Below, piece after piece: positions 53,673 through 62,494 of a stretch of DNA of 64,000 nucleotides (position 1 is its first letter; the number at the start of each line of letters is the position of its first letter). The stretch is taken from the NCBI RefSeq assembly GCF_016718685.1, contig NZ_JADKCX010000024.1, positions 39,148 through 103,147 of the forward strand. Direction: 5' to 3'. The position numbers and the translations under genes were made by a program. The DNA is from Haliscomenobacter sp. Its GTDB lineage: Bacteria > Bacteroidota > Bacteroidia > Chitinophagales > Saprospiraceae. A model generated the notes under the pieces. That model ran no database searches. It was not told the DNA's origin and saw nothing but the letters and a program-made list of their open reading frames with translations.

Positions 53673-55397
53673 TTATTTGATTTTCTTCCCTGGCATCACT
53701 TGCCCACCCTGAAACAAAGTCATACTTTCTACTTTGCCATCTTTGACCGAAAAAGTGACTTTCGCTTCCACCACCTTCAGGAAAAATTCAGTCGCTGATT
53801 TGGCAAACAACTCAAACTGTCCCTGGCCAGTAGCCTGTCCAAAAAGCTGACTGCCTGTACGTGTAATCGTGATGGTGAAATTGGGCGCGAGTTCATATAC
53901 GCCCACGTAAGACTCCAAAACGGATTCCTCTACCACAAAAACCTTGCTGGCTTCACCCACCCCCATTTTGGCCAACATGTCGGTGGCATTGGTATTGCCA
54001 GGATTGAGCTCCAGGGATTTTTTGTAGTTTTCGATGGCTGCTTCCTTTTGGCCATCATTCATCAACGCTTCGCCATAACTGTCGTAAGCGTTGGCAGATT
54101 TTGGATATTCGGTTACATTGATTTTGAATAAAACCAGTGCTGCTTTGGTATTGCCTCCTTGCAGATAAGTATAGCCGAGGTTGTTAAATTCGTCCTCTTC
54201 GAAAGTGTAGGACAAATCCTTTTTTACATTTTCATAGGCCTTCCAGGCGGCATCGGCACCTTGGGCGTCTAGGGTTTTTCTGATCTCGACCAAGGCTGAT
54301 TTTTTGACTTCCATCAACTTGGCGGCTGAATTGAGCAAATGAAAGCCCAAATCATCGGCACCCTTATCGGAATTGGTCAACACAACCACACCTTTGCCCG
54401 TTTCCTGTACAAATCCCGTAAAAGTGCGGTAGCCGCCTGTGCCACCATTGTGCCAGATCACGTCGCCTTCGGTGCCCTTGGAGATGTGCCAGCCCAAACC
54501 TACCCGCGTGCCACCACCTGGTTTGTCGTGCCGAGCCTGGTGGGCCAGTTGCATAGCGGGGTACAACTTGCTTTTTTTCAAACCCATATTGGCCTGGAGA
54601 TAAATCAACATATCATGTACAGAACTACGAATGGCTCCGGCACCAGCCAGCGTGGGAATATCCCAGTTGGATACCTGTACGCCCTGGCTGTAACCCATGG
54701 CGAGGTTCTGCTTCATCTTGTCATCAAAGGTGATTTTGGTTTCCTTCATGCCCAGTGGAGTGGCAATTTTGCTAAGCATCAATGCCTCGTAGGATGTGCC
54801 TGCTTTGAGGGAAAGGATATGGCCCAATAGGCCCTGCGCCAGGTTGGAATACTCGTATTGTGAACCAATGTCGCGTGGCAAGGTATAGCCATTGATGAAG
54901 GTATACATTTGCTCCACCGTATAATCTGCATAAGGATTGGCGGGGTCTTTGGGGTTAAAATTGCTGGGCATGCGGGCCAGTGCCGAGGTGTGATCGGACA
55001 AGTGGCCCAGGGTGATCTGCTTGCCGTCTTTGGTTGGCAGTTTTACCGCGGTAGGCAGGTGTTTTTGAGCGGGGTCATCGGCTTTTACTTTCCCCTCAAG
55101 TACTGCTTGAGCCAGCAGGATACCCGTAAAGGTTTTGGAGATGGAGCCGATTTCATAAATGGTATGTTCGTTGACGGGCTGGCCGTCGGCAGTTTTGGTG
55201 CCGAAGAGGTAGTACTGCGGGCCATCCTTGTCGATGATGCCGATGGCAATGCTGGGGCTGTAGCCGTTGGCGATTCGCATTTCGATGCTTTTGATCACGT
55301 CAGCCGGCAGGGCTTTTTGGGCGAAGCTGGGAATCGTGCATAGGACTACTAGCAGTGCACACAAAACAATAATGAAAATGGTAAAAAGATGTTTCAT
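53673..55397 (-). CDS. serine hydrolase (beta-lactamase fold) with C-terminal TPR and DUF3471-like domain
   Basis: A 574-residue secreted protein: signal peptide (ALLVVLCTIPSFAQ), catalytic domain with SISKTFTG (SxxK, about 88), YEYSNLAQG (YxN, about 179) and IWHNGGTGGY (HxG third motif, about 316), then two to three TPR-like repeats (FNNLGYTYLQGGNTKAALVL, YDSYGEALMNDGQKEAAIEN) and a C-terminal beta-barrel domain (VGVYELAPNFTITITRTGSQ). The frame is intact. The TPR addition is common in Bacteroidota and probably mediates binding. Second of three tandem enzymes. Confidence 0.9.
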   Translation of the reverse strand: MKHLFTIFIIVLCALLVVLCTIPSFAQKALPADVIKSIEMRIANGYSPSIAIGIIDKDGPQYYLFGTKTADGQPVNEHTIYEIGSISKTFTGILLAQAVLEGKVKADDPAQKHLPTAVKLPTKDGKQITLGHLSDHTSALARMPSNFNPKDPANPYADYTVEQMYTFINGYTLPRDIGSQYEYSNLAQGLLGHILSLKAGTSYEALMLSKIATPLGMKETKITFDDKMKQNLAMGYSQGVQVSNWDIPTLAGAGAIRSSVHDMLIYLQANMGLKKSKLYPAMQLAHQARHDKPGGGTRVGLGWHISKGTEGDVIWHNGGTGGYRTFTGFVQETGKGVVVLTNSDKGADDLGFHLLNSAAKLMEVKKSALVEIRKTLDAQGADAAWKAYENVKKDLSYTFEEDEFNNLGYTYLQGGNTKAALVLFKINVTEYPKSANAYDSYGEALMNDGQKEAAIENYKKSLELNPGNTNATDMLAKMGVGEASKVFVVEESVLESYVGVYELAPNFTITITRTGSQLFGQATGQGQFELFAKSATEFFLKVVEAKVTFSVKDGKVESMTLFQGGQVMPGKKIK

Positions 55398-55504
55398 GAT
55401 TTTGAGGTTTAAAGGATGATCAGGCTAAGTTAACTTGGTAGTGGGTACCATTCTCTGTTTTTTGGACAAATATCCCCTTGCAGATGCTTAATCGGCTCAA
55501 AAGC

Positions 55505-55543
55505 TAAAAAATGAGCCGAATAGGTACTCTAATCGGCTCATTT
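55505..55543 (-). terminator. intrinsic terminator after the third serine hydrolase gene
   Basis: On the minus strand, AAATGAGCCGA and TCGGCTCATTT form an 11-base stem with a 13-base loop and a T6 run. A further copy of CGGCTCA at 55492-55498 could pair alternatively with the same arm. Confidence 0.85.
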
Positions 55544-55577
55544 AAGTTTTATCAGCCCAAAACCAGCCAGTCATTCC

Positions 55578-57140
55578 TTATTTATTCACCCTTTGCAGGT
55601 CCAAATCCTGGAAATCAAAACTAAAATCAATGTTGGGGGAAATGCCCTTCATTTTAATGGATTGGGCTTTTCCATTTTCATCCAGGGCAAACATGGCGAG
55701 TGCATCACAATTCATGTCCTGGTATTCCCATTTGATGGCAAAAGTGTTGGCATTGTAAAAAGCCATGGGGCCATTTAATTTGGGGGAGCGCTGGCATTTG
55801 AACCACAGTTGCTGCCCCTTTTCAAACACTTCCACTTTGCCAAACCACTTGTCCTGATAAATCCCGATATAGTCTTCGTTTTTTACTTTGACGTTTTTGG
55901 CAGACTCCACTTTCTCCCAAACCTTTTTGCTGACCTCATCACCGGCACTTCGTTGCTGGGTCATTCTATCGTTGATTTTATCGGTCCAGCCAAAATTGTC
56001 CAGGCCCAGATAACTGTCCGCAATGGTATTGGATACGGCAGAAAAAAGGCCGCCGCCACCATTCTCGGTATTGGTCAATACCACAATGCCCAGGTTCAAA
56101 TCGGGGTACATCGTAACCGACGTGAGCATGCCAGGCAAACCACCCGTGTGGGTCACCCGCATATTCCCTCTGATGTCGCTCAAGCCCCAGCCCAGGCCGT
56201 AGCCATTGAAATGGGACTTGTAGCGGGGATCAGGATTGGTGGGCAAAACGGTGTGCAAGCGCCACATTTCGTTTTGGTTACGCACTGAGAAAAGCGTAGA
56301 CTTCAAACCTTCACCGTACTTGCCTTTATTCAGGTGCATGATCATCCAGGTAGACATATCCGCCACATTCGACAAAATACCTCCGGCTGCCGAGTTGATC
56401 TGCTCGCCAAAGGGGGCGATGGCTTTGATGGTACCCGATTCGGAGGAATGTGGGGCGGCTAGATTGCTCTTGTCTTTCATCAAATCCGGGGATGCAAAAG
56501 TATGGTTCATTTGCAGGGGCGTGATGATGCGCTTTTGCACAAAATCCTCGTAGCTCATGCCGCTTGCCCGGGCAATGACTTCTCCGGCCACGATGTACAG
56601 CAAGTTGTCGTAATCGAACTTGGTGCGGAAAGCGGAAACGGGTTTGAAATATTGAAAAGCAGCAAGAACATCCTTGATTTTAAAATCCGAACCATCCGGG
56701 AAAAACATCAAATCACCCACACCCAGGCCCATGCCACTGCGGTGGGTGAGTAAGTCCTGGATGTTGAAATTTTCGGTCACATAGTCGTTGTACATCTTGA
56801 ATTCGGGGATGTGGTCTTTCACCTTATCCGTCCATTTCAATTTGCCTTCTTCTTCCAGGATGGAAAGGGCAGCAGTTGTAAACGCTTTGCTGTTGGAGGC
56901 GATGGCAAAATTGGTGAATTCGTTGACGGGCTTCTTGGTATTGATGTCCGTTACGCCGTAGCCTTTTTGGTGAATCACTTTACCGTCTTTTACCACGGCG
57001 ACGGCGACACCCGCTACTTTGAATTTCGCCAGGGCATCGGTGACCAGGGCGTCAATGTCCTTGGAGGCGATTTGGGCCTGAATGGGCGCTATAGACCACA
57101 GGATAAGGACGAATGCAGAGAGGAGACTTAGGTGTTTCAT
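55578..57140 (-). CDS. serine hydrolase (beta-lactamase fold) with DUF3471-like C-terminus
   Basis: A protein of about 520 residues. The start at 57140 (MKHLSLLSAFVLILW...APIQAQ) is a clean signal peptide. Catalytic motifs: SNSKAFTT (SxxK), FDYDNLLYIVAGEV (YxN) and VTHTGGLPGM (HTG). The C-terminal domain (DYIGIYQDKWFGKVEVFEKG, NTFAIKWEYQDMNCDALAMF) is the DUF3471-type barrel that follows such enzymes. The upstream part LVTDALAKFKVAGVAVAVVK is the family opening. The intact frame and a strong downstream terminator mark a complete gene; third and most upstream of the trio. Confidence 0.9.
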   Translation of the reverse strand: MKHLSLLSAFVLILWSIAPIQAQIASKDIDALVTDALAKFKVAGVAVAVVKDGKVIHQKGYGVTDINTKKPVNEFTNFAIASNSKAFTTAALSILEEEGKLKWTDKVKDHIPEFKMYNDYVTENFNIQDLLTHRSGMGLGVGDLMFFPDGSDFKIKDVLAAFQYFKPVSAFRTKFDYDNLLYIVAGEVIARASGMSYEDFVQKRIITPLQMNHTFASPDLMKDKSNLAAPHSSESGTIKAIAPFGEQINSAAGGILSNVADMSTWMIMHLNKGKYGEGLKSTLFSVRNQNEMWRLHTVLPTNPDPRYKSHFNGYGLGWGLSDIRGNMRVTHTGGLPGMLTSVTMYPDLNLGIVVLTNTENGGGGLFSAVSNTIADSYLGLDNFGWTDKINDRMTQQRSAGDEVSKKVWEKVESAKNVKVKNEDYIGIYQDKWFGKVEVFEKGQQLWFKCQRSPKLNGPMAFYNANTFAIKWEYQDMNCDALAMFALDENGKAQSIKMKGISPNIDFSFDFQDLDLQRVNK

Positions 57141-57238
57141 AGCGTAGGAATGATTTTTGGTTAAAAGAAGTTTTTTCACCACCTTAGCAACCTAAGGCAC
57201 TGAAGGAATCACCTCAGCAAATAGGCCTTGGGCAGCGC

Positions 57239-57625
57239 CTATTGCCCCCCTTTTTTATCAATAAACTGCCAGGCTTCACTCTCCCAAACGTCGTATTCTC
57301 CGTCTTTAACAGTTTTGCAATCGGTACTTACTTTGGCTTTGCCATTTTCGAAGGGATAGGCACAGTCGTATTGAGGCTCGATGACGATGGCATTGGTGCC
57401 TGCATCGGCGTACCCAATTTTGCCATCCTTGACGATGCGGTACAGGCCATCAGCAGGTGCATCGGGGCCATTGTCGTAAATGAATACGTCGTAGAGCACC
57501 GTTTTTTGTTCGTCGATGACCACCCATTTGTGGTCTTTTTCGAGGATGCTCAGTTTGCCTTGGCTGCTCGGTGCGGGGTTGGTACATGCGGCGATGAAGA
57601 GGAGCAGTATGAAGGTGTATTTCAT
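57239..57625 (-). CDS. WG-repeat-like lipoprotein
   Basis: A 128-residue lipoprotein (lipobox FIAACT). Mature part resembles WG/KWG beta repeats: LSILEKDHKWVVIDEQKTVL, DGLYRIVKDGKIGYADAGTN and IEPQYDCAYPFENGKAKVS. WG proteins are short beta-propeller-like repeats of unknown role. The stop lies inside a small hairpin (57220-57243). Upstream is a strong terminator of the EthD gene, so this is monocistronic. Confidence 0.75.
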   Translation of the reverse strand: MKYTFILLLFIAACTNPAPSSQGKLSILEKDHKWVVIDEQKTVLYDVFIYDNGPDAPADGLYRIVKDGKIGYADAGTNAIVIEPQYDCAYPFENGKAKVSTDCKTVKDGEYDVWESEAWQFIDKKGGQ

Positions 57626-57697
57626 GGTAGATTGATTTTATTGATTTGCAAGGCCCGATTGGCTTTGCCTCTTTCGTTTTTTGTTGAATAGCAAAAT

Positions 57698-57730
57698 AAG
57701 TACCGGATCATTAATTGTGATCCGGTACTT
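57698..57730 (-). terminator. terminator after the EthD gene
   Basis: AAGTACCGGATCA (57698-57710) and TGATCCGGTACTT (57718-57730) are exact complements, 13 bases, with a 7-base loop; T-rich sequence follows on the minus strand. Confidence 0.8.
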
Positions 57731-57757
57731 ACGGGGGAGGAGTTAAGTGCTGGAACC

Positions 57758-58069
57758 TTACTCAGTATTGCCAACCAAAAAAATGGGTGCACCACCCGTT
57801 GAAATCCGATACGCATCGGCCCCAACTTCCTGCATCGCTGCCGATGCCATCGTGGCTTGCAGTATTTCTGGTGATTCAAAAGGTAGCGTAAACATTTGAT
57901 AAAAGGCGGGATCTCCGTCGGGAGTAGACATAAACTTGGTCACCGTATAAGGTTTTACGGTAGTTGGAATGCCTGCTTTTTCATGCAACAGGGCCAAATG
58001 CTCGGCATAGTCGGCTTCAAATTGTGCCACATCGCCTGGTTGCGGATAAAGGACGGTTAGTTGTAACAT
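57758..58069 (-). CDS. EthD domain-containing protein
   Basis: A 103-residue protein with the EthD dimeric ferredoxin-like fold: LQLTVLYPQPGDVAQFEADY, HLALLHEKAGIP, FYQMFTLPFESPEILQATM and the end GGAPIFLVGNTE. EthD proteins assist degradation of ethers or are involved in aromatic polyketide pathways; here no pathway is apparent. Followed by a strong hairpin. Confidence 0.8.
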   Translation of the reverse strand: MLQLTVLYPQPGDVAQFEADYAEHLALLHEKAGIPTTVKPYTVTKFMSTPDGDPAFYQMFTLPFESPEILQATMASAAMQEVGADAYRISTGGAPIFLVGNTE

Positions 58070-58103
58070 GGTTGGTTGATGTTGGAGGTTAGAAAATAGA
58101 TTT

Positions 58104-58193
58104 TTAGCGTTTGGTCAGCGGGTTGGTTTCGTTTTCATCTTCCCAATTTTGACAATCCAATTCTGGATACGCCCAACCAAAATAAGCAATCAT
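58104..58193 (-). CDS. possible 29-residue small protein
   Basis: A short frame between the DUF6624 gene and the EthD gene reads MIAYFGWAYPELDCQNWEDE and ends NPLTKR. The composition (W, D, E, N) is protein-like, and it could be a small peptide or a broken fragment. No family known. The rest of the 218-base gap shows nothing. Confidence 0.22.
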   Translation of the reverse strand: MIAYFGWAYPELDCQNWEDENETNPLTKR

Positions 58194-58287
58194 ACTTGAT
58201 TTACACACAATTTATTTTGACCTGGTACTTATTTCATTTTGTGCTTGTTTTATGATTGGCCGAACCTTCCATTCTGTGCGGAGCACA

Positions 58288-59242
58288 TCAGAGCAAATAA
58301 CCCGCCTTAATCCACTTATTTTTGATGGGAACGGGTTCATAATTGCTGCGCATTTGAATGGGTAAGTATTCTACGCCCAATCTTTTACAGTTTTCCAAAA
58401 AATCGCTCATGCCAATGGCATTGCGCCTTTTAAGCAAGTTTTCTTCATCCGCTATTGGATACAATGTTAAAGGAATGTCGTTTCTATTTTGCCCAGGCTC
58501 AATTTTTCGAAAGGCTTGGGTTCCATAAATTTGTACCCCTTCAGTATAGGCTAAGTACCGGTCAATCATCATGGCTGCCTTGGTTAAATCCGCTTCACCT
58601 GCTTTTGCAGCAGCGATAAACAAGGGCAACACGTTGCTCATGTTCTTGGCATGGTCATGCTGAAAGATAAAAAACGCAGCATCACCTGCCTCTTTTCCAA
58701 CTTCGCTGTATTTTGGCCAGCCGGAGGCTTTAATGATCTCGCTTAATCTCAACAAATGCTGATTGTGTTTTTCTAGGTCATTTGGTGCTTGAGCTGCCAA
58801 CTTGTAGTTCTTTCCAGGGTTCGGTACCTTTGGTCTTCGATCCACATTAACCAAAGTTCGTAACCGAGATCTAATTTTGAAATGCCCGGATTGCGTTCCA
58901 AATATTGTTTTTTAACAAGGCATCTATCTCTCTCCAGCTGTTCAAATCTTGTTTCAAAATAGCCAAGTCAGTGTCCGTCAGCACATCTTCCCCCTTGGCC
59001 CCTCTTTTGATGGCTTCTTTTAAATAGCTGAAAGCCATGTCCTGCTTTTTAAGCAAAGCGTAGTAGCACGCAGCCTGGTAAAAATTGTTGAATGCGGGAT
59101 TGCCTGTTTTGATTTTTTGTAAATAATGTTCTACCGCAATGGTATAGTTTGCCGGGTCGCGGAACAATAAGGTATCACTTATTTCTTGAGCTGAAATCGT
59201 GAATGGAAGCAGATAGAAAAATGTACAAATTAATCTTGGCAT
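58288..59242 (-). CDS. DUF6624-type exported protein with TPR-like N-terminus, two frameshifts
   Basis: ATG 59242 gives a signal peptide (ICTFFYLLPFTISAQ), then a TPR-like helical pair (YQAACYYALLKKQDMAFSYL, DLAILKQDLNSWREIDALLK). One missing or extra base near 58905-58915 and another near 58820 are needed to join YLERNPGISKLDLGYELW and KNYKLAAQAPNDLEKHNQHL. The C-terminal domain with KHNQHLLRLSEIIKASGWPK, AAFFIFQHDHAKNM, LPLFIAAAKAGEADL and the end EYLPIQMR is DUF6624. The repaired protein is about 315 residues. Function unknown. Confidence 0.75.
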
Positions 59243-59269
59243 GGTTTGAAAGAAGATAAAGCACCCTAT

Positions 59270-60181
59270 TTATGTGGTTTTCATTTCCAGTTTTGCTTTT
59301 ATTTCATTGCAATTTTGTTCTATGGTCTTACAAATGTCGTCAATGGTTACCGAAGTTTTATTTTCCGAAAATGGCTCGCCATACAAGTTTGCCAACTTGT
59401 TGATGGTCAAAAAAGCGGTACTGATGATCACCATAATGGGAACAGCTAAAAACTCAAATCCACTGTCTTCGCCTCCAAGGTCTATGTCGCCTACAAATAA
59501 GGGAATAAGAATGACATAGAAGCTCACAATTATCTTTGTAAAAGCACTATAAATCATCAAAAAAGGAGTGTTTTTTATTCTTTCTGCTTTACCTTGAATG
59601 TCGTAAAAGCGATTGATGTGTTGCATTAAATCTCCTTTTTCAATGTTGGCTTGTGAAGAAAAATCATCTTCAATACTTTTTGTAAGTGCAGCCAATAGTT
59701 CGTTTGAAATTTTATTGTCTACGTTAATGCTGAACTCATTGAGTAGTTCGATTGCTGGTTGGTCAAATGTTGGCTTGAAATTATTGTGCATTTCATTTTT
59801 TAATTGTCGGATGTATAAAATGCTTAAGCCGATTAATTTTTGGGCTTTGATGTTGAAATCCACTCGCGCTGTGGCCTTAAAATTTTCTGCATTTCCATAA
59901 TAAGCATATATTTTTACGACAAAACTTCTGGTATTGTTGGTCAATTCGCCAAATATTTTTCTTGCTTCCCACCATCTGTCATACGCAGAGTTCATTCTGA
60001 AACCCAAGAAGAAAGCAACGGCAAGTCCAAACACTGAACCTATTTGTCCGGATATTTTGTAAATATGGTCGCCAAAATATTCTTCCAGTCCAAGTACAAA
60101 AACGGTATAAACCGTTGTAAAAAGAAGGAACGGGGTCGCGATTTTTAATAGTTGTTGTAAGCCTTGCTTTTCTGTTTTCAT
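59270..60181 (-). CDS. bestrophin-family channel (UPF0187)
   Basis: A 303-residue membrane protein homologous to bacterial bestrophins. Start 60181 (MKTEKQGLQQLL). Signature FRMNSAYDRWWEARKI (about 62-77) after two N-terminal helices, ELTNNTRSF, a soluble central region, and C-terminal helices FYVILIPLFVG and FLAVPIMVIISTAFLTIN. Bacterial bestrophins are pentameric ion channels, some cation-selective. The gene is intact despite broken neighbours. Starts just after the aldo-keto reductase stop (56-base gap). Confidence 0.88.
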   Translation of the reverse strand: MKTEKQGLQQLLKIATPFLLFTTVYTVFVLGLEEYFGDHIYKISGQIGSVFGLAVAFFLGFRMNSAYDRWWEARKIFGELTNNTRSFVVKIYAYYGNAENFKATARVDFNIKAQKLIGLSILYIRQLKNEMHNNFKPTFDQPAIELLNEFSINVDNKISNELLAALTKSIEDDFSSQANIEKGDLMQHINRFYDIQGKAERIKNTPFLMIYSAFTKIIVSFYVILIPLFVGDIDLGGEDSGFEFLAVPIMVIISTAFLTINKLANLYGEPFSENKTSVTIDDICKTIEQNCNEIKAKLEMKTT

Positions 60182-60236
60182 CAGCGTTGTTGCTTTGCAG
60201 TTTCTCAGCTCATTGGTGTGCATAAACCCTGTGCCA

Positions 60237-61189
60237 CTAATACCGATTCCCGATCGTTTTTGATGGCATAGATTGTTGAATAAGCGCCAAATCAGTTTCC
60301 GTTAACGCTACCTTGAATGCACCTAAATTCTCTTCAAGACGCTGAACTTTTCTAGTGCCTGGAATGGCGACAATTTCATCGTTTTGACTTAGTACCCAAG
60401 CAAGGGCAACTTGCGCTTTGGAGACTTTTTTGCTTTGTGCAATTTGGTCAATGACTTCCACAAACTTTGAATTCTCGCGTATGGCCTCATCACAGCAAAA
60501 CGGGATTATTAAGCCGAAAATCCTGGTTCTAAATCTGCCCGACTTTTAATCGCTCCCGTCAAAACCCTCTGCCCAGCGGACTGTAGGCCACAAAGGTAAT
60601 ACCGAGTTCTTGGCAAACATCAAAAATCTCTTCTTCGGGTTCACGGCTCCATAAGGAATATTCGGTTTGCAGCGCCGTAATCGGATAAACTGCGTGGGCC
60701 CTACGCAACGTTGCTGCATTGACTTCAGAAAGACCCAAGTGTTTTCCCTTTCCTTGTTTGACCAGTTCGCTCATTGCACCCACTATTTCTTCAATTTCCA
60801 CTTTAGGATCCTGCCGATGCATGTAATACAAATCAATTGACTCAACACCCAAATTTTGAAGAGATTGGTCGCAAGCTTGTTTGATGTATTCTGGCTTACC
60901 GTTGAGTCCAAGAAATTCACCATTGGGTCCCCGCATCACCGCGAATTTGGTGCCAAAATCACCTCATCCCATCGACCCTTAAATGCTTTCCCAATAGTCG
61001 TTCATTCGCTCCCCAACCGTACATATCAGCGGTGTCGAAAAAATTCACGCCTAAGTCGATGGCTTTGTGCAATGTGTTGATGGATTCTTTTTCATCAAAA
61101 GAACCATAAAACTCGGACATACCCATACAGCCCAGCCCAATTCTATTCACAGTCAAGGTGCTGTGCCCCAATGTTGTTGTTGGTTTCAT
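60237..61189 (-). CDS. aldo/keto reductase, several frameshifts
   Basis: NADPH-dependent TIM-barrel reductase. N-terminal part: RIGLGCMGMSEFYG, FFDTADMYGWGANERLLGK (catalytic Asp and Tyr). Single-base gaps near 60955-60985 are needed to read GRWDEVILATKFAVMRGPNG (catalytic Lys), then LYYMHRQDP (His) and YSLWSREPEEEIF, YSPLGRGF. Further breaks near 60560 and 60485-60510 lead to LTGAIKSRADLEP, RLNNP and the last part VSKAQVALAWVLSQ, IPGTRKVQRLEENLGA. All four catalytic residues are present when repaired. Closest subgroup: AKR13/YajO-like GCMGMS proteins. Confidence 0.8.
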
Positions 61190-61215
61190 GATTCTATTTT
61201 TTATAGTATTCAATG

Positions 61216-61223
61216 CAAAGTTA
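61216..61223 (-). promoter_or_regulatory. -7 element for the aldo/keto reductase gene
   Basis: The minus strand reads TAACTTTG, matching TAnnTTTG, about 27 bases before ATG 61189. A TTTTAG about 20 bases further up is a weak -33 candidate. Confidence 0.45.
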
Positions 61224-61351
61224 GAGGATTCTTAGAATAGGCTAAAAGGTAAGTCGTTTTTAAGCTGACCACTCACGCCTATTATCAGATCGGCCTTCTT
61301 GTCGTCCGTATGCTTTACTCTTCTCCAAAATAGTCGTTATCATTTTTTAAT

Positions 61352-61891
61352 TTACTCCAAACCTATCCAATCAATCAACAATTCGAAGTCTTCTTCTTGC
61401 TTGTTGGCAATCAAAAAACTCAATTGTTCGATGCTTTTAAAATTGAAATTCGGGATGTTCAATTTGCGCCCTCGAAACTGAGGGTAAAATTCACTGATTG
61501 CTAACTTGAGGTTTTCCCATTCTCCTGAAGTGGCAAATTGGTGCACGTAAGACTCATACTGTGAAATCTCGCCCTTCAAACGGAATTCATAACGCTTGCC
61601 ATCTCCTTTTACGCGCAAAACAATGAAATTCTTTTCTTCCGCCAGTTGTATCATTGTGCTCAATTGAATCGAGGCGAATCCTCCGTTGTTCGCCAATGAA
61701 ACATGACCTGAAAATTGCCCGTGGCCGGCATCAGTAAGCAGTAAGGAACTTTTGGATATGCCACCCATCACACCATCGTTGACAATACGCCATTCCTTGA
61801 GGTGAGTTTGAGTTGAGAAAGTATAAACCTTTTTCATGTCTGATTTAGTGGATAAGCTGAGTGTAAGTAAAATTAAGAAGTATTTCATCAT
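61352..61891 (-). CDS. CIA30-family protein
   Basis: A 179-residue protein with the CIA30 (complex I intermediate-associated protein 30) beta-jellyroll: the strands WRIVNDGVMGGISKSSL, GHVSLANNGGFASIQL, VLRVKGDGKRYEFRLK and FYPQFRGRKL are the family's signature. A weak N-terminal hydrophobic segment (YFLILLTLSLS) may be a signal. Bacterial members are not known to take part in complex I assembly; a carbohydrate-binding-like role is possible. Confidence 0.85.
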   Translation of the reverse strand: MMKYFLILLTLSLSTKSDMKKVYTFSTQTHLKEWRIVNDGVMGGISKSSLLLTDAGHGQFSGHVSLANNGGFASIQLSTMIQLAEEKNFIVLRVKGDGKRYEFRLKGEISQYESYVHQFATSGEWENLKLAISEFYPQFRGRKLNIPNFNFKSIEQLSFLIANKQEEDFELLIDWIGLE

Positions 61892-61995
61892 TTTTATTTA
61901 GTTGAGGTTATCCGCTGGCGTAAGTCTTGCAAAATTTTGCTTGACCCAATGGTCGGCAATTCACTGCTGTTAGGTTTTGGTCTGTTGTCATGTTT

Positions 61996-62428
61996 TTATT
62001 TTTTGATTTTTGAAATGGTCTTGGCCCTTGATTTTGTCGCTTTGTCCATGTCCTTGATGGCAAAGTCAATGGCTTCGAGTATCAAGGGCTTCTACCTTTC
62101 GGTTTCAATTCAGTCTTTTACGTCGATGTGGCGAATCAAATTGCCTGTTCCCGTCAAAAGTTTATGGGGTCTTTCAATAATGGGCCTTTGTTAAAGCTTG
62201 CCAGGTTCAAATGATTGCTGTAAATGGGTAGCATACAAAACGCGGTGGAAGCTTGTCGAAATGAAAAACTGCCGTCAAGGCGTGGGTATGATAGAGGAGC
62301 TCATTGCCGTCGGGATATAGCTCCAGGATGTATTGCCGTAAGTCGGTGAATAGACTTATAAGCCCCTGGTTTTTAAAATCCAGCAAGGCTTGAAAATCTG
62401 GATGAATGGGTCTTGGATTATTCATCAC
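61996..62428 (-). CDS. DUF1801-like protein, frameshifted
   Basis: N-terminal segment in one frame from ATG 62428: FQALLDFKNQGLISLFTDLR, YPDGNELLYHTHALTAVFHF. The rest is scattered over the other frames of the same strand: KLLTGTGNLIRHIDVKD, then LILEAIDFAIKDMDKATKSR and TISKIKK to stop 61996. At least two single-base errors are required. Together they match small DUF1801/YdhG-type proteins (about 140 residues). A plus-strand open frame over the same region is a shadow. Function unknown. Confidence 0.6.
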
Positions 62429-62494
62429 TTGGTGTTGTTGAAGTAGACTAATTCACATATAATTCAATTCCGTCACCCCGAATTTATCTCCTCC

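Noticed and set aside
55449..55481. Fourth 21-bp-spaced repeat upstream of the TPR serine hydrolase
   Set aside because: ATATCCCCTTGC resembles one half-site, but the position 21 bases away (CATTCTCTGTTT) does not match.
61937..62194. 85-codon plus-strand frame
   Set aside because: The minus strand here encodes the C-terminal pieces of a DUF1801-like protein with recognisable motifs.
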